Origin: Dongia sedimenti
Lineage (GTDB): Bacteria; Pseudomonadota; Alphaproteobacteria; Dongiales; Dongiaceae
Length of the DNA: 64,000 nucleotides
Assembly: GCA_030715195.1 (NCBI GenBank)
Contig: JAUYVI010000003.1
Location: 462,960 to 526,959, forward strand
Direction of reading: 5' to 3'
Shown here: piece by piece, positions 48,847-60,112 of the stretch
Layout of the letters: the number at the start of each line of letters is the position of its first letter
Position numbering within the stretch: position 1 is the first letter of the stretch
Notes under the pieces: generated by a model
What the model was told of the DNA's origin: nothing
The model's input: the letters and a program-made list of their open reading frames with translations, nothing else
Databases searched by the model: none
Translations under genes and position numbers: made by a program

Positions 48847-49458
48847 CTAGACCCCCGTCCCGCTCGGCACGTTCTTGATCTCGACGGAATCCCGCCCGCG
48901 CTCCAGCTGGGTCGCGATCCGCTGGCGCTTCACCCCCACGCGCTCGCGATGGGTCAGCACGATGGCGCCGATCATGGAGACCAGCAGGATCATGCCCGCC
49001 GCCTGGAACAGATAGAAATACTTGGTGTAGAGCAGCTGGCCGAGCGCCTGCGTATTGGTGGCCTGCTCGAGCGCCGGCGTCGGCGCGCCGAGTGCCGCGG
49101 TCGCGGCGGGCGTCAGGCCCCAGCCGCCGAAGATGAAGACCAGCTCGGCCACCAGGATGACGCCGACGATGGCGCCGATCGGCAGATAGCGCACGAAGCC
49201 CTGCCGGAGCGCCACGAAGTTGATGTCCAGCATCATGACGACGAACAGGAACAGCACGGCGACCGCGCCGACATAGACCACGACCAGCATCATCGCCAGG
49301 AACTCGGCCCCCAGCAGCACGAACAGGCCGGCCGCGTTGAAGAAGGTCAGGATCAGGAACAGCACCGAATAGACCGGGTTGCGGTTCGCCACGACCAGAA
49401 TGCCGGAGATCACGGCGACGACGGCGAAGATCCAGAAGGCGATGGCTTGGATGATCAT
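48847..49458 (-). CDS. nuoJ: NADH-quinone oxidoreductase subunit J
   Basis: 203-residue membrane subunit with five helices. The pi-bulge helix 3 region (EFLAMMLVVVYVGAVAVLFLFVVMMLD) is well conserved. The start at ATG 49458 (MIIQAIAFWIFAVVAVISG) has GAGG upstream and overlaps the nuoI stop; the frame is open further upstream within nuoI in a non-homologous leader. The C-terminal ~35 residues after the last helix are charged (HRERVGVKRQRIATQLERGR). Confidence 0.95.
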   Translation of the reverse strand: MIIQAIAFWIFAVVAVISGILVVANRNPVYSVLFLILTFFNAAGLFVLLGAEFLAMMLVVVYVGAVAVLFLFVVMMLDINFVALRQGFVRYLPIGAIVGVILVAELVFIFGGWGLTPAATAALGAPTPALEQATNTQALGQLLYTKYFYLFQAAGMILLVSMIGAIVLTHRERVGVKRQRIATQLERGRDSVEIKNVPSGTGV

Positions 49459-49465
49459 CGCATCC

Positions 49466-49954
49466 TCACCGGTACGGCGCGTCGGCGGTGATGTTGGCGG
49501 CGAGCTCGGCTTCCCAGCGCTCGCCGTTCTGCAGCAGCTTGTCCTTGTTGTAGAACAGCTCCTCGCGGGTCTCGGTCGCGAACTCGAAATTCGGGCCCTC
49601 GACGATCGCATCGACCGGGCAGGCCTCCTGGCAGAAGCCGCAATAGATGCACTTGGTCATGTCGATGTCGTAGCGCGTGGTGCGTCGGCTGCCGTCGTCG
49701 CGCGGCTCCGCCTCGATGGTGATGGCCTGGGCCGGGCAGATCGCCTCGCAAAGCTTGCAGGCGATGCAGCGCTCTTCGCCGTTCGGATAGCGGCGCAGCG
49801 CGTGCTCGCCGCGGAAACGGGGCGAGAGCGGTCCCTTCTGGTAGGGGTAGTTGATGGTGACCTTTTCCTTGAAGACGTAAGAGAAGGTCAGGGCCATGCC
49901 CTTGACCAGTTCCTTCAGGAAGAAGCTGCGGATCGTGCGGTCGATCGCGCTCAT
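49466..49954 (-). CDS. nuoI: NADH-quinone oxidoreductase subunit I
   Basis: 162-residue subunit carrying the N6a and N6b clusters. Two ferredoxin-type motifs are visible, [12 protein letters not shown] and [12 protein letters not shown], each binding a [4Fe-4S] cluster. The N-terminal amphipathic helix anchors it at the membrane face. The family-typical [10 protein letters not shown] region reads [15 protein letters not shown] here. Its start overlaps the nuoH stop by 4 bases. Confidence 0.97.
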   Translation of the reverse strand: MSAIDRTIRSFFLKELVKGMALTFSYVFKEKVTINYPYQKGPLSPRFRGEHALRRYPNGEERCIACKLCEAICPAQAITIEAEPRDDGSRRTTRYDIDMTKCIYCGFCQEACPVDAIVEGPNFEFATETREELFYNKDKLLQNGERWEAELAANITADAPYR

Positions 49955-51057
49955 TGGGACTCTCCCGTCGTAGCAGCAGGTGCCGCAGTGTTCTCGGCGG
50001 CGGTCGCGGGCGTCTGGTTGGGCAGCCAGCCCATGCCGACCAGCACCGCGGAATAGAAGACGACCATCGCCAAAGACAGCGGCAGGAACACCTTCCAGCC
50101 GAGACGCATCAGCTGGTCATAGCGGTAGCGCGGGAAGGTGGCGCGCACCCAGAGGAAGCAGAAGGCGACGAAGGCAATCTTGCCGCCGAACCAGAAGAAG
50201 TGCCAGGCGCCCTGCAGGAAGCTGTGCTCGGCGAACGGCTCCCAGCCCAGGATCGGCTGCCAGCCGCCGAGGAACAGGATGGCGGTCATCGCGCTCATCA
50301 GCCAGATGTTGGCGTATTCGCCGAGGAAGAACAGCGCGAAGGTGAAGGCCGAATATTCCGAGAAGTAGCCGGCGACCAGCTCGGATTCCGCTTCCGGAAG
50401 ATCGAAGGGCGGCCGGTTGGTCTCGGCCAGCGCCGAGATGAAGAACACCACGAACATCGGCAGCAGCGGGATGCAGAACCAGATTGAGTGCTGCGCCTTG
50501 ACGATGTCGTTGATGTTGAGCGAGCCGACGCAAAGCAGCACGGTCACCATGACGAAGCCGATCGAGACTTCGTAGGAGACCATCTGCGCCGCCGAGCGCA
50601 GCGCGCCGAGGAACGGGTACTTCGAGTTCGAGGCCCAGCCGGCCAGGATGATGCCGTAGACGCCGAGCGAGGAGATCGCGAAGAGATAGAGCACGCCGAC
50701 ATTGATATTGGCGAGCACCACGCCGTCGGAGAACGGGATCACCGCCCAGGCCACCAGGCTCAGCACGAAGGTGATCATCGGCGCCACGATGAAGGTGACC
50801 CGGCTGGCGCCGGACGGGATGATGGTTTCCTTGAACAGCAGCTTCACGCCGTCGGCGATCGGCTGCAGCAGGCCGAACGGGCCGACCACGTTGGGGCCGC
50901 GGCGGATCTGCATCGCCGCCATCACCTTGCGCTCGGCATAGGTCAGATACGCCACGGCCAAGAGCAGCGGCAGGATGATGCAGACGATCATGATGATCGT
51001 GAACACCGCCGTGCCGAGATACGGCCCCATCTGCTCGATGAACCAGTTGCTAGCCAT
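49951..51057 (-). CDS. nuoH: NADH-quinone oxidoreductase subunit H
   Basis: 368-residue membrane subunit forming much of the quinone chamber. Diagnostic blocks are [65 protein letters not shown] and [21 protein letters not shown] short Ala/Thr-rich tail ends the protein. It overlaps nuoG upstream by 8 bases and nuoI downstream by 4. Confidence 0.97.
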   Translation of the reverse strand: MASNWFIEQMGPYLGTAVFTIIMIVCIILPLLLAVAYLTYAERKVMAAMQIRRGPNVVGPFGLLQPIADGVKLLFKETIIPSGASRVTFIVAPMITFVLSLVAWAVIPFSDGVVLANINVGVLYLFAISSLGVYGIILAGWASNSKYPFLGALRSAAQMVSYEVSIGFVMVTVLLCVGSLNINDIVKAQHSIWFCIPLLPMFVVFFISALAETNRPPFDLPEAESELVAGYFSEYSAFTFALFFLGEYANIWLMSAMTAILFLGGWQPILGWEPFAEHSFLQGAWHFFWFGGKIAFVAFCFLWVRATFPRYRYDQLMRLGWKVFLPLSLAMVVFYSAVLVGMGWLPNQTPATAAENTAAPAATTGESQ

Positions 51058-53125
51058 GGGTGCCGGTCTTCTTCTTGGGGCTGACGAAGGCCTCGGTGCA
51101 TTCCGCCATGGTCGCAGAGGCGCGGCTGATCGGGTCGGTCATGTAATAGTTGGCGATCGGCGATGCGAACGGCTTCGCATCGGTCGAGCCCGCCCCCATT
51201 GAACCCATGTGGCCAAAGTCTTCCCAGAATGCAGGCTCGACGGCGTTCAGGCGCTGGAAGCGCTTGTTCGCCTGGTAGAGCTTGGTGCGGAGCTGGTCGA
51301 GCGTGTCATAGCCGAGCGGCTTGCCGAGCTTCTCGGAGAGCGCCCGCAGGATCGCCCAGTCCTCTTTCGCTTCGCCCGGCGGGAAGATCGCCAGCATCGC
51401 GAGCTGCGCCCTGCCCTCCAGGTTCATGTAGGTGCCGTCCTTCTCGGTATAGGCGGCACCCGGCAGCACGACATCGGCGCGATGTGCGCCGCGATCGCCG
51501 TGATGGCCCTGGTAGACCACGAAGGCCTTGCCGAAATGGCTGGGGTCGATCTCGTCGGCCCCCAACAGATAGACGAACTCGATCTCGCCCTTGCGCGTGC
51601 CGTCGAGGATGCCGGCGATGTCGCGCCCGCCCTGTTTGGGCACGAAGCCAAGCTCGAGACCGGCGACACGACCGGCCGCAGTCTGCAGCACGTTGAAGCC
51701 GTTCCAGCCCTCTTTGATCAGGCCGCAGGCGTCGGCGACCGCTTTTGCTTGTGCGAGGATCGCGGCGCCGTCGGGACGCGCGAGCGCGCCCATGCCGACG
51801 ATCAGCATCGGCGCCTTGGCATCCTTCAGCACCTGCGCGAAGGCATGGCTGCCATTGGCGAACTGGCCGAGCGTATCGGCGCCGGCGCCGAGCACGTCCA
51901 CCGGATAGGTGAGATCATACTTGGGCCCGATCGCCGCGACCTTGAGGCCGCCCTTCAGGTAGCGCTTGCGGATGCGGGCATTGACGATCGGCGCTTCCCA
52001 GCGCGGGTTGGTGCCGATCAGCAGGATCGCGTCGGCCTTCTCGATGCCGGCGATCGTGGTGTTGAAGAGATAGGAGGCGCGCACCTTCGGATCGACCGCG
52101 GCGCCGTCCTGGCGGCAGTCGAGATTGCCGGAGCCCAGGGAAGTCATGACTTCCTTCAACGCGAACATGGACTCCGCATCGCAGAGATCGCCGGCGATGG
52201 CCGCGATCTTCTTGCCGTCGAGCCCCTTGAGCTTCGCCGCGATCGCATCCAGCGCCTCGGTCCAGGTGGCGGGCTTCAGCTTGCCGTCAACCCGCACATA
52301 GGGCCGGTCGAGGCGCTGGCGCATCAGGCCGTCGACGTTGAAGCGGCCCTTGTCGGCCATCCACTCCTCGTTCACGTCCTCGTTCAGGCGCGGCAGCACG
52401 CGCAGCACTTCGCGGCCGCGGGTGTCGAGGCGGATGTTGGTGCCGGTCGCGTCGGCCACGTCGATGGAATCGGTCTTCACCAATTCCCAGGGCCGCGCGG
52501 TGAAGGCATAGGGCTTCGAGGTCAAGGCGCCGACCGGACAGACGTCGATCAGATTGCCGGAGAGCTCGCTGTCGAGGGTCTTCTCGACATAGGTGGTGAT
52601 CTCGAGATGCTCGCCGCGGCTGACGCCGCCCAGGGTCTCGGTGCCGGCGATCTCGGTCGCGAAGCGGATGCAGCGCGTGCACTGGATGCAGCGCGTCATC
52701 ACGGTCTTGACCAGCGGGCCGAACTCCTTGTCGGTGACGGCGCGCTTCTCCTCGGCATAGCGCGAGAAGCCGCGGCCATAGGCCATCGCCTGGTCCTGCA
52801 AATCGCATTCGCCGCCCTGGTCGCAGATCGGGCAGTCGAGCGGATGGTTGATCAGCAGGAATTCCATCACGCCGTTGCGGGCCTTCCTGACCAGCGGCGT
52901 GTCGGTCTTGATCACCATGCCTTCGGCGACCGGCATGGCGCAGCTGGCGATCGGCTTCGGCGCCTTCTCCTGCTCGACCAGGCACATCCGGCAATTGCCG
53001 GCGACCGACAGCCGCTCGTGATAGCAGAAGCGCGGGATTTCCTTGCCGGCCAGCTCGCAGGCCTGCAGCACGTTGATGCCCGCCGGGACCTCGATCTCGA
53101 TGCCGTCAATCGTCATCTTCGGCAT
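51050..53125 (-). CDS. nuoG: NADH-quinone oxidoreductase subunit G
   Basis: Largest peripheral subunit, 691 residues. The N-terminal [2Fe-2S] ferredoxin domain shows [15 protein letters not shown]; the His-Cys3 and Cys4 [4Fe-4S] sites follow in [18 protein letters not shown] and [13 protein letters not shown] / [12 protein letters not shown]. The rest is a molybdopterin-oxidoreductase-like domain that no longer binds molybdenum. The start [16 protein letters not shown] could also be read from the second Met. It lies 4 bases after nuoF. Confidence 0.96.
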   Translation of the reverse strand: MPKMTIDGIEIEVPAGINVLQACELAGKEIPRFCYHERLSVAGNCRMCLVEQEKAPKPIASCAMPVAEGMVIKTDTPLVRKARNGVMEFLLINHPLDCPICDQGGECDLQDQAMAYGRGFSRYAEEKRAVTDKEFGPLVKTVMTRCIQCTRCIRFATEIAGTETLGGVSRGEHLEITTYVEKTLDSELSGNLIDVCPVGALTSKPYAFTARPWELVKTDSIDVADATGTNIRLDTRGREVLRVLPRLNEDVNEEWMADKGRFNVDGLMRQRLDRPYVRVDGKLKPATWTEALDAIAAKLKGLDGKKIAAIAGDLCDAESMFALKEVMTSLGSGNLDCRQDGAAVDPKVRASYLFNTTIAGIEKADAILLIGTNPRWEAPIVNARIRKRYLKGGLKVAAIGPKYDLTYPVDVLGAGADTLGQFANGSHAFAQVLKDAKAPMLIVGMGALARPDGAAILAQAKAVADACGLIKEGWNGFNVLQTAAGRVAGLELGFVPKQGGRDIAGILDGTRKGEIEFVYLLGADEIDPSHFGKAFVVYQGHHGDRGAHRADVVLPGAAYTEKDGTYMNLEGRAQLAMLAIFPPGEAKEDWAILRALSEKLGKPLGYDTLDQLRTKLYQANKRFQRLNAVEPAFWEDFGHMGSMGAGSTDAKPFASPIANYYMTDPISRASATMAECTEAFVSPKKKTGTHG

Positions 53126-53129
53126 GGGT

Positions 53130-54416
<1,287 letters not shown>

Positions 54417-54418
54417 GA

Positions 54419-55039
54419 TTACTGCCCCGCTCCCTTCGCGACGTCTTTCAGCGTGGTCATGCCGCCTTCCGGCGCAGAGTTCAGGCGATCGACCTGCGGG
54501 CCGATCTTCGGCTGGCGGCCGGCCGCCAGTTCATCGAGCACCTTCGCCAAAGTCTCCGGCGTCAGGTCTTCATAGAAGTCGTCGTTGATCTGTACCATCG
54601 GCGCGTTCACGCACGCGCCGAGGCATTCGACTTCCATGATGGTGAACTTGCCGTCGGCGCTGGTGCCGTGCAGATCGACGCCGAGCTTCTTCTTGCACAT
54701 CTCGGTCAGGCCATCGGAGCCGCGCAGCCAGCACGGCGTCGTCCGGCAGATCTGCACCAGATGCTTCCCGACGGGTTTGAGGTTGTACATCGTGTAGAAG
54801 GTCGCGACCTCGTAGACCCGGATCGGCGCCATCTCGAGCATCTCGGCGATGACGTCCATCGCGACGCGGCTGACCCAGCCTTCTTGGTATTGCGCCAGCC
54901 AGAGCAGCGGCATCACCGCCGAGGCCTGGCGGCCCTTCGGGTATTTGGCGATGTGCTTCTTTGCCTCGGCGAGGTTCGCTTCCGAGAAAGCGAAGCTCGT
55001 CGGTTGCACGAAGTCGTCGTTGGTCGCAGCAGCGCTCAT
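54419..55039 (-). CDS. nuoE: NADH-quinone oxidoreductase subunit E
   Basis: 206-residue thioredoxin-like subunit with the N1a [2Fe-2S] cluster. The four Cys ligands lie in [12 protein letters not shown] and [21 protein letters not shown]. The N-terminal helical part ([25 protein letters not shown]) is typical. About 25 residues follow the family core at the C-terminus. It overlaps nuoD by 4 bases. Confidence 0.96.
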   Translation of the reverse strand: MSAAATNDDFVQPTSFAFSEANLAEAKKHIAKYPKGRQASAVMPLLWLAQYQEGWVSRVAMDVIAEMLEMAPIRVYEVATFYTMYNLKPVGKHLVQICRTTPCWLRGSDGLTEMCKKKLGVDLHGTSADGKFTIMEVECLGACVNAPMVQINDDFYEDLTPETLAKVLDELAAGRQPKIGPQVDRLNSAPEGGMTTLKDVAKGAGQ

Positions 55040-56214
55040 CGGTCGATCTCACCGAAAACGATGTCGAGGGAGCCGAGGATCGCCACCGAATCCGCAAGCA
55101 TGTAGCCCTTGCAGAGGAAATCCATGGCCGCGAGATGCGGGAAGCCCGGCGCGCGGATCTTGCAGCGATAGGGCCGGTTGGTGCCGTCGGAAACCAGGTA
55201 GACGCCGAACTCGCCCTTGGGCGCCTCGACCGCGGCGTAGGCTTCGCCTTCCGGCACGTGGAAGCCTTCGGTGTAGAGCTTGAAGTGATGGATCAGCGCT
55301 TCCATCGAATGCTTCATCTCGCCGCGCTTCGGCGGTGCCACTTTGCGGTCGACCGAGCTCGCCGGGCCGCCGGGCATCGCCTTCACGCATTGGCGGATGA
55401 TCTCGTTCGACTGCTTCATCTCCTCGACGCGGATGAGGTAGCGGTCGTAGCAGTCGCCGTTCTTACCGACCGGAATGCCGAACTGCACCTTGTCGTAAGC
55501 CGCATAGGGCTGCGACTTGCGCAAATCCCAGGCGACACCGGAGGCGCGGATCACTGGGCCGGTGAAGCCCCAGGCGATCGCGTCCTCGGCCGAGACCGGC
55601 GCGATATCGACTAGGCGCTGCTTGAAGATGCGGTTCTCGGTCAGCAGGCCTTCGAGATCCTGCAGCACTTTCGGGAAACGCTCGGTCCAGGCCCAGATAT
55701 CGTCGAGAATGCCGGCCGGGAGATCCGCGTGCACGCCGCCCGGACGATAATAGGCCGCATGGAGCCGGGCACCCGAGACCCGCTCGTAGAATTCCATCAG
55801 CAGCTCGCGTTCCTCGAAGGCCCAGAGGAAGGGCGTCACCGCGCCGACATCCATGGCATAGGCCGGGACGTTCAGCAGGTGGTTGAGGATGCGGGTGATC
55901 TCGTCGAACATGGTGCGGATGTACAAGCCGCGCTCCGGCACCTCGAGGCCCATCAGCTTCTCGACCGCGAGCACGAAGGCATGCTCCTGGCACATCGGGC
56001 TGACGTAATCGAGCCGGTCGAAATAGGGAATCGCCTGCAGGTAGGTCTTGTACTCGATCAGCTTCTCGGTGCCGCGATGCAGCAGGCCAATGTGAGGGTC
56101 GACGCGGCGCACCACCTCGCCGTCCATCTCCATGACCATGCGCAGAACCCCGTGGGCCGCAGGATGCTGCGGCCCGAAGTTCATGGTCATCGGCTTGATC
56201 TGCATTTCGGCCAT
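55036..56214 (-). CDS. nuoD: NADH-quinone oxidoreductase subunit D
   Basis: 392-residue 49-kDa-type subunit lining the quinone pocket. [25 protein letters not shown] at the N-terminus holds the His of the quinone site; [34 protein letters not shown] and the C-terminal [34 protein letters not shown] are family hallmarks. One base after nuoC; the NuoC and NuoD proteins are separate, not fused. Confidence 0.97.
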   Translation of the reverse strand: MAEMQIKPMTMNFGPQHPAAHGVLRMVMEMDGEVVRRVDPHIGLLHRGTEKLIEYKTYLQAIPYFDRLDYVSPMCQEHAFVLAVEKLMGLEVPERGLYIRTMFDEITRILNHLLNVPAYAMDVGAVTPFLWAFEERELLMEFYERVSGARLHAAYYRPGGVHADLPAGILDDIWAWTERFPKVLQDLEGLLTENRIFKQRLVDIAPVSAEDAIAWGFTGPVIRASGVAWDLRKSQPYAAYDKVQFGIPVGKNGDCYDRYLIRVEEMKQSNEIIRQCVKAMPGGPASSVDRKVAPPKRGEMKHSMEALIHHFKLYTEGFHVPEGEAYAAVEAPKGEFGVYLVSDGTNRPYRCKIRAPGFPHLAAMDFLCKGYMLADSVAILGSLDIVFGEIDR

Positions 56215-56215
56215 G

Positions 56216-56968
56216 TTACGGAGCCTTCGGCGCGGAGCTGGCGCCCGGATTGTTCGTCGGATTGGCGGTCGGGCTCGGGCTTGCAGCCCCCGGCGCGGGA
56301 TTGGCCGGCGCCGGATTCTTCGGGCCGGGTGCGGGTGCGGGTGCGACGGCGGCGGTCATCGGCGCGGTTGCCTTCTCGTCGCCCGGCAGCACGCGCGGCT
56401 GCAGCATGCCTTCCCAGGGCGAGAGGAAGTCGAACGAGCGGAATTCCTGGCGCAGCTCGACCGGCTCGTAGATGACGCGCTTCTGCGATTCGTCGTAGCG
56501 CACTTCGATATAGCCGGTCAGCGGGAAGTCCTTGCGGAACGGATGCCCCTCGAAGCCGTAGTCGGTGAGGATGCGCCGCAGGTCCGGGTTGTCGCTGAAA
56601 TAGATGCCGTACATGTCATAGGCTTCGCGCTCGAACCATTGCGCGGCCGGCCAGATCGAATCCACCGACGGGATCGCCTCTTCCTCGCCCACCTTGGCGC
56701 GGACACGGACCCGGTGATTCTTCTTCAGGCTCAGCAGGTGATAGACCACGTCGAAGCGCTTCTCGCGCTCCGGATAATCGACACCGGCGATGTCGATCAG
56801 CATCTTGAACAGGCAATTCGGATCGTCGCGCAGGAACTTCGACGCCTTCACGACATCGCCCGGCCGCACCTCGACGGTGAGCTCGCCGAGCGAGACGCTC
56901 GTGCCGATCACCGCCGGACCCAGGGCGCCCGCGATGTACTCGCCCAGTTCGCGCAGGCTGTCGCTCAT
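56216..56968 (-). CDS. nuoC: NADH-quinone oxidoreductase subunit C with Pro/Ala-rich tail
   Basis: Peripheral 30-kDa-type subunit of 250 residues from ATG 56968 ([17 protein letters not shown]). The conserved core includes [69 protein letters not shown] and REFRSFDF-type [13 protein letters not shown]. It continues for about 55 residues past the core with a low-complexity Pro/Ala/Asn tail ([17 protein letters not shown]) not found in the family core. The frame upstream of 56968 lies within nuoB and is not used. Confidence 0.95.
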   Translation of the reverse strand: MSDSLRELGEYIAGALGPAVIGTSVSLGELTVEVRPGDVVKASKFLRDDPNCLFKMLIDIAGVDYPEREKRFDVVYHLLSLKKNHRVRVRAKVGEEEAIPSVDSIWPAAQWFEREAYDMYGIYFSDNPDLRRILTDYGFEGHPFRKDFPLTGYIEVRYDESQKRVIYEPVELRQEFRSFDFLSPWEGMLQPRVLPGDEKATAPMTAAVAPAPAPGPKNPAPANPAPGAASPSPTANPTNNPGASSAPKAP

Positions 56969-56990
56969 GCTTGCCGAGACCTCGTCTGGA

Positions 56991-57530
56991 TTAGCGCGCG
57001 ATGGTGGAGGTGCGCCGGATCTTCTTCTGCAGCTGCAGGATGCCGTACACCAAGGCTTCGGCGGTCGGCGGGCAGCCCGGCACGTAGATATCGACCGGCA
57101 CGATGCGGTCGCAGCCACGCACCACGGAATAGGAATAGTGATAGTAGCCGCCGCCATTGGCGCAGGAGCCCATGGAGATGACCCAGCGCGGCTCGGCCAT
57201 CTGGTCGTAGACCTTGCGCAGAGCGGGCGCCATCTTGTTGGTCAGCGTGCCGGCGACGATCATCACGTCGGACTGGCGCGGGGAACCGCGCGGGACCACG
57301 CCGAACCGGTCGAGGTCATAACGCGCCATATAGGCATGCATCATCTCGACCGCGCAGCAGGCGAGACCGAAGGTCATCGGCCAGAGCGAGCCGGTGCGGG
57401 CCCAGTTGACCAGCTTGTCCATCTGCGCGACGACGAAGCCCTTGTCCTGGAGCTCGTCGGTCACCTGGCGGATCGCCTGGTCCTGCGCCGGTCCGGGCTG
57501 CAGCGGCGCGAGGTTGGTGCTCACTCCCAT
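56991..57530 (-). CDS. nuoB: NADH-quinone oxidoreductase subunit B
   Basis: 179-residue subunit carrying the terminal cluster N2. The Cys ligands are in [13 protein letters not shown] (tandem Cys), [11 protein letters not shown] and [15 protein letters not shown]. The start ATG 57530 ([17 protein letters not shown]) overlaps the nuoA stop by 10 bases; the longer frame to 57749 is inside nuoA. Normal family length. Confidence 0.97.
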   Translation of the reverse strand: MGVSTNLAPLQPGPAQDQAIRQVTDELQDKGFVVAQMDKLVNWARTGSLWPMTFGLACCAVEMMHAYMARYDLDRFGVVPRGSPRQSDVMIVAGTLTNKMAPALRKVYDQMAEPRWVISMGSCANGGGYYHYSYSVVRGCDRIVPVDIYVPGCPPTAEALVYGILQLQKKIRRTSTIAR

Positions 57531-57892
57531 TCCAGCGCTCCCTTCTTCCATTCGTAGATGAAGCCGACGGTCAGGACGCCGAGGAAGATCATCATCGACC
57601 AGAAGCCGAACACCCCGATCTGCCCGAGCGTCACCGCCCAGGGAAACAGGAAGGCCACTTCGAGGTCGAAGATGATGAACAGGATCGAGACCAGGTAGAA
57701 CCGGACGTCGAACTGGCGTCTCGCGTCGTCGAAGGCTTCGAAGCCGCATTCATACGGGGAGAGCTTCTCGGAGTCGGGATTCTGCTTGGCCAGAAGCAGC
57801 GAGGCCGAGAGCATGACCACCGTCAGGCCGACGGCGATCACGAGAAAGATCAGGATAGGCAGGTATTCCCGAAGCAGTCCGTCCATACTCAA
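57521..57892 (-). CDS. nuoA: NADH-quinone oxidoreductase subunit A
   Basis: 123-residue, three-helix membrane subunit. The loop carrying the conserved [45 protein letters not shown] block is diagnostic and holds the redox-sensitive Cys. It is the first gene of the nuo operon; the 255 bases between it and the tRNA gene should contain the operon promoter, though no confident -35/-10 pair was identified. Confidence 0.97.
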   Translation of the reverse strand: MSMDGLLREYLPILIFLVIAVGLTVVMLSASLLLAKQNPDSEKLSPYECGFEAFDDARRQFDVRFYLVSILFIIFDLEVAFLFPWAVTLGQIGVFGFWSMMIFLGVLTVGFIYEWKKGALEWE

Positions 57893-58147
57893 CTCCCACT
57901 CTTACCGGACCCACCCCCTGGATCGCGTATAAGAGGCCTTTGCTGCGCCGCACTCTGTGGCATCGCGCCGGGCCAAACTCCAGCAAAATCGCGAGGCTAG
58001 AGCAGCCGACTCAAAAGCCGCGCTACTATAGAGCCGGCATTACCACCGTGAAAGCGCAAAAACGCCGATTTCGGCGCGACTCGGCCGTGAAGACTTCTGC
58101 GTAGTCGGTTGTTTCTCAAAGATGATTCCCGGTTACGGAATCGAAAG

Positions 58148-58224
<77 letters not shown>

Positions 58225-58423
58225 GCATTTCGTGCCTAGAAGAAAGATCGGTGATCCGGCAGTGCGGGTCGATCCGGCAGCGGCGCCGATGTACTGCACG
58301 GGTGGGGTGGTGTCAACAAATGTATCGACGGCCGGTGTTCTGCCGCCCCATGGGCGCAGGCCGCGCGGACGGCCGATGGCGCGCGCATGAAATTTCGTGG
58401 TGACCCCTGCCGCGCTGCAACCA

Positions 58424-58675
58424 ATGTCCGACTCGCTGCTTGGTCGGATCATGGCACAGGCACTCCAGATCGATCCGGCGGTTTTTGAGCAAGCTCCGAC
58501 CCTCTGTTCAGCCGCCGAAACTGTGGCCGCTGTGCCGAACCCTGTTGCGGTTGTGCAACCGAGCGCCGAACCCTCCCCCGTGTGGTACCGAACGCCGGTC
58601 GCGGTCATCCCGATCGCCGCGGCAGCGTTCATCATCGGCAATGTGCTGATGATGGTCCCGTGGTCGGTGTTCTGA
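58424..58675 (+). CDS. Small single-pass membrane protein
   Basis: 83-residue predicted protein from ATG 58424 (GTG 58397 is an alternative). The N-terminal half is soluble and helical (MSDSLLGRIMAQALQIDPAVFEQAP); the C-terminal end is one hydrophobic helix (TPVAVIPIAAAAFIIGNVLMMVPWSVF). No family is recognised and no strong ribosome-binding site is visible. The downstream DUF2934 gene starts one base after its stop, suggesting coupling. Confidence 0.5.
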   Translation: MSDSLLGRIMAQALQIDPAVFEQAPTLCSAAETVAAVPNPVAVVQPSAEPSPVWYRTPVAVIPIAAAAFIIGNVLMMVPWSVF

Positions 58676-58676
58676 G

Positions 58677-58907
58677 ATGGGCATGATGCTCGATGCCCGC
58701 GAAGAGCGGATCCGCGCCAATGCCCACGAGCTCTGGGAGGCCGACGGCCGTCCGGAAGGACGCGACCGGGAGCATTGGGAACAGGCCGCCAAGTTGATCG
58801 CGGAAGAGGACCGCCAAGCCGCCAAGGCGGAAGCCGATCCCGAAGCCGCGCCGCCCACCAACGACCCGATCGGCGTCACCCTCGCCGCGCTGAAGCGGCA
58901 GGGCTGA
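58677..58907 (+). CDS. DUF2934 family protein
   Basis: 76-residue soluble protein. The core RIRANAHELWEADGRPEGRDREHWEQAAKLI matches DUF2934, a small helical family common in Alphaproteobacteria, often in stress- or plant-associated species; the function is unknown. The tail is Ala/Pro/Glu-rich. Start may be Met1, Met3 (58683) or Met4. Confidence 0.85.
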   Translation: MGMMLDAREERIRANAHELWEADGRPEGRDREHWEQAAKLIAEEDRQAAKAEADPEAAPPTNDPIGVTLAALKRQG

Positions 58908-59041
58908 TGCGCAGCGCGCGTTAAACCCCGCCCGCCAGCGCCGTTCCCGCGCCGCTCCGAACCCAAGACCGCTATTCGCCGCCCGTGGCGGCCGTTAAGC
59001 TCCGACCCCATAGGCGGTGCGGTACGAGTGCGAGGTGGTCG

Positions 59042-59680
59042 ATGCGGGTGATGGCAGGTGGGATGCTGGCGATTTTGGCCGCGATGGCCCAGCCGGCCCG
59101 CGCCGATCCGCCTCCGCTCGGTGCCGGCTGCGACGACGCGGTCGCGCGCGGGGTCTGGGAGCTGGCGATCGACCTCTGCTCGCCCGAACTGATGCCCGCG
59201 GATACGCCCGACGCCACCAAGGCGCATATCCTGCTCGGCCGCGCCACGGCCTATGAGAAGACCGGCGACAGCGCGCGCGCCGCCGCCGATGTCGCGGCGG
59301 CGTCCCAGCTCGATCCGGACAGCGCCGATCTCCACGCCGCCCGCGCCCGTGTTCTCCAGGCCAAGGGCCAGCATGCCGCGGCCCTGAAGGAGATCGAGAC
59401 GGCGTTCGGCAAGATCACCAATCCGCCGGCCGCCTTCCATGTCCTGCGCGCCGGGATCTTCCGCGATCTCGGCCAGGACGATCAGGCCCTGCCCGACCTC
59501 GACCGCGCCATCGCGCTCGACCCGAAGTACGCGCAAGCCTATGCGATGCGGGCGACCATCTATCTCGCCCGGCAGGACAACGGCCGCGCCCAGGCGGACA
59601 TCCAGAGCGCCACGTCGCTGACCCAGAACTGTGAATTGAAGGCCAAGCAGCAGACCTACGTCTTCAGCTGCCCGGAGTGA
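59042..59680 (+). CDS. Periplasmic TPR-repeat protein
   Basis: 212-residue protein from ATG 59042, preceded by GAGGTGG. A signal peptide (MRVMAGGMLAILAAMAQPARA) is followed by about four tetratricopeptide repeats; clear ones are AHILLGRATAYEKTGDSARAAADVAAASQLDPDS, LHAARARVLQAKGQHAAALKEIETAF, and RAGIFRDLGQDDQALPDLDRAIALDPKYAQAYAMRATIYL. Two Cys near the N-terminus (GCDDAV, DLCSPE) and two at the C-terminus may form disulfides. Probably a protein-protein scaffold in the periplasm; partner unknown. Confidence 0.78.
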   Translation: MRVMAGGMLAILAAMAQPARADPPPLGAGCDDAVARGVWELAIDLCSPELMPADTPDATKAHILLGRATAYEKTGDSARAAADVAAASQLDPDSADLHAARARVLQAKGQHAAALKEIETAFGKITNPPAAFHVLRAGIFRDLGQDDQALPDLDRAIALDPKYAQAYAMRATIYLARQDNGRAQADIQSATSLTQNCELKAKQQTYVFSCPE

Positions 59681-59798
59681 CCTGCCCCGGAGTGACTGGG
59701 CACCCGGCTGGACGCCCGAGTCCTGGTTGCATTTCAGAATATGTTCCTCTCGCACCGGTCGGTGGACAGCGGAGTGCGCATGTTCTCCTATTGTTCTT

Positions 59799-60035
59799 AT
59801 GCCGAACCCGAGGATCCGCAACTGGTCGCCGCTCTCCAGCCTGAAGAAAGGCGAGGTGCTGGAGTTCGAATGCGGCCGCTGCCATCGGACCGGGCTGGTC
59901 ACCCTGCTCCAGCTGATCCGCCGCAACATCAGCCTGGAGACGCCGATCGAGACGATCCTGCAGAAGAGCTTCTGCCAGCGCTGCGGCCGGCCGCATCCGC
60001 GGAATCGCGTCCGGGTGCGGCCGGGGCGCGACTGA
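59799..60035 (+). CDS. Small Cys4 (zinc-ribbon-like) protein
   Basis: 78-residue predicted protein with two CxxC knuckles, FECGRCHRTG and KSFCQRCGRPHPRN, about 30 residues apart. These could bind one zinc ion as in a zinc ribbon. The middle (LVTLLQLIRRNISLETPIETIL) is helical and the C-terminus Arg-rich. The ribosome-binding site is weak, so the start is provisional. No family recognised; lies 77 bases before the arginase-like gene on the same strand. Confidence 0.6.
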   Translation: MPNPRIRNWSPLSSLKKGEVLEFECGRCHRTGLVTLLQLIRRNISLETPIETILQKSFCQRCGRPHPRNRVRVRPGRD

Positions 60036-60112
60036 AGCCGCGCCCGGCCGGGAATATTGCAGTCGGAGCGATTACTCCCCATGTCTGCGATGCGACAGGG
60101 AGAGAAGAAAGA

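Noticed and set aside
59674..59697. Short direct repeat CCCGGAGTGAC at the end of the TPR gene
   Set aside because: Two adjacent copies only, spanning the stop codon; most likely local duplication with no further support.
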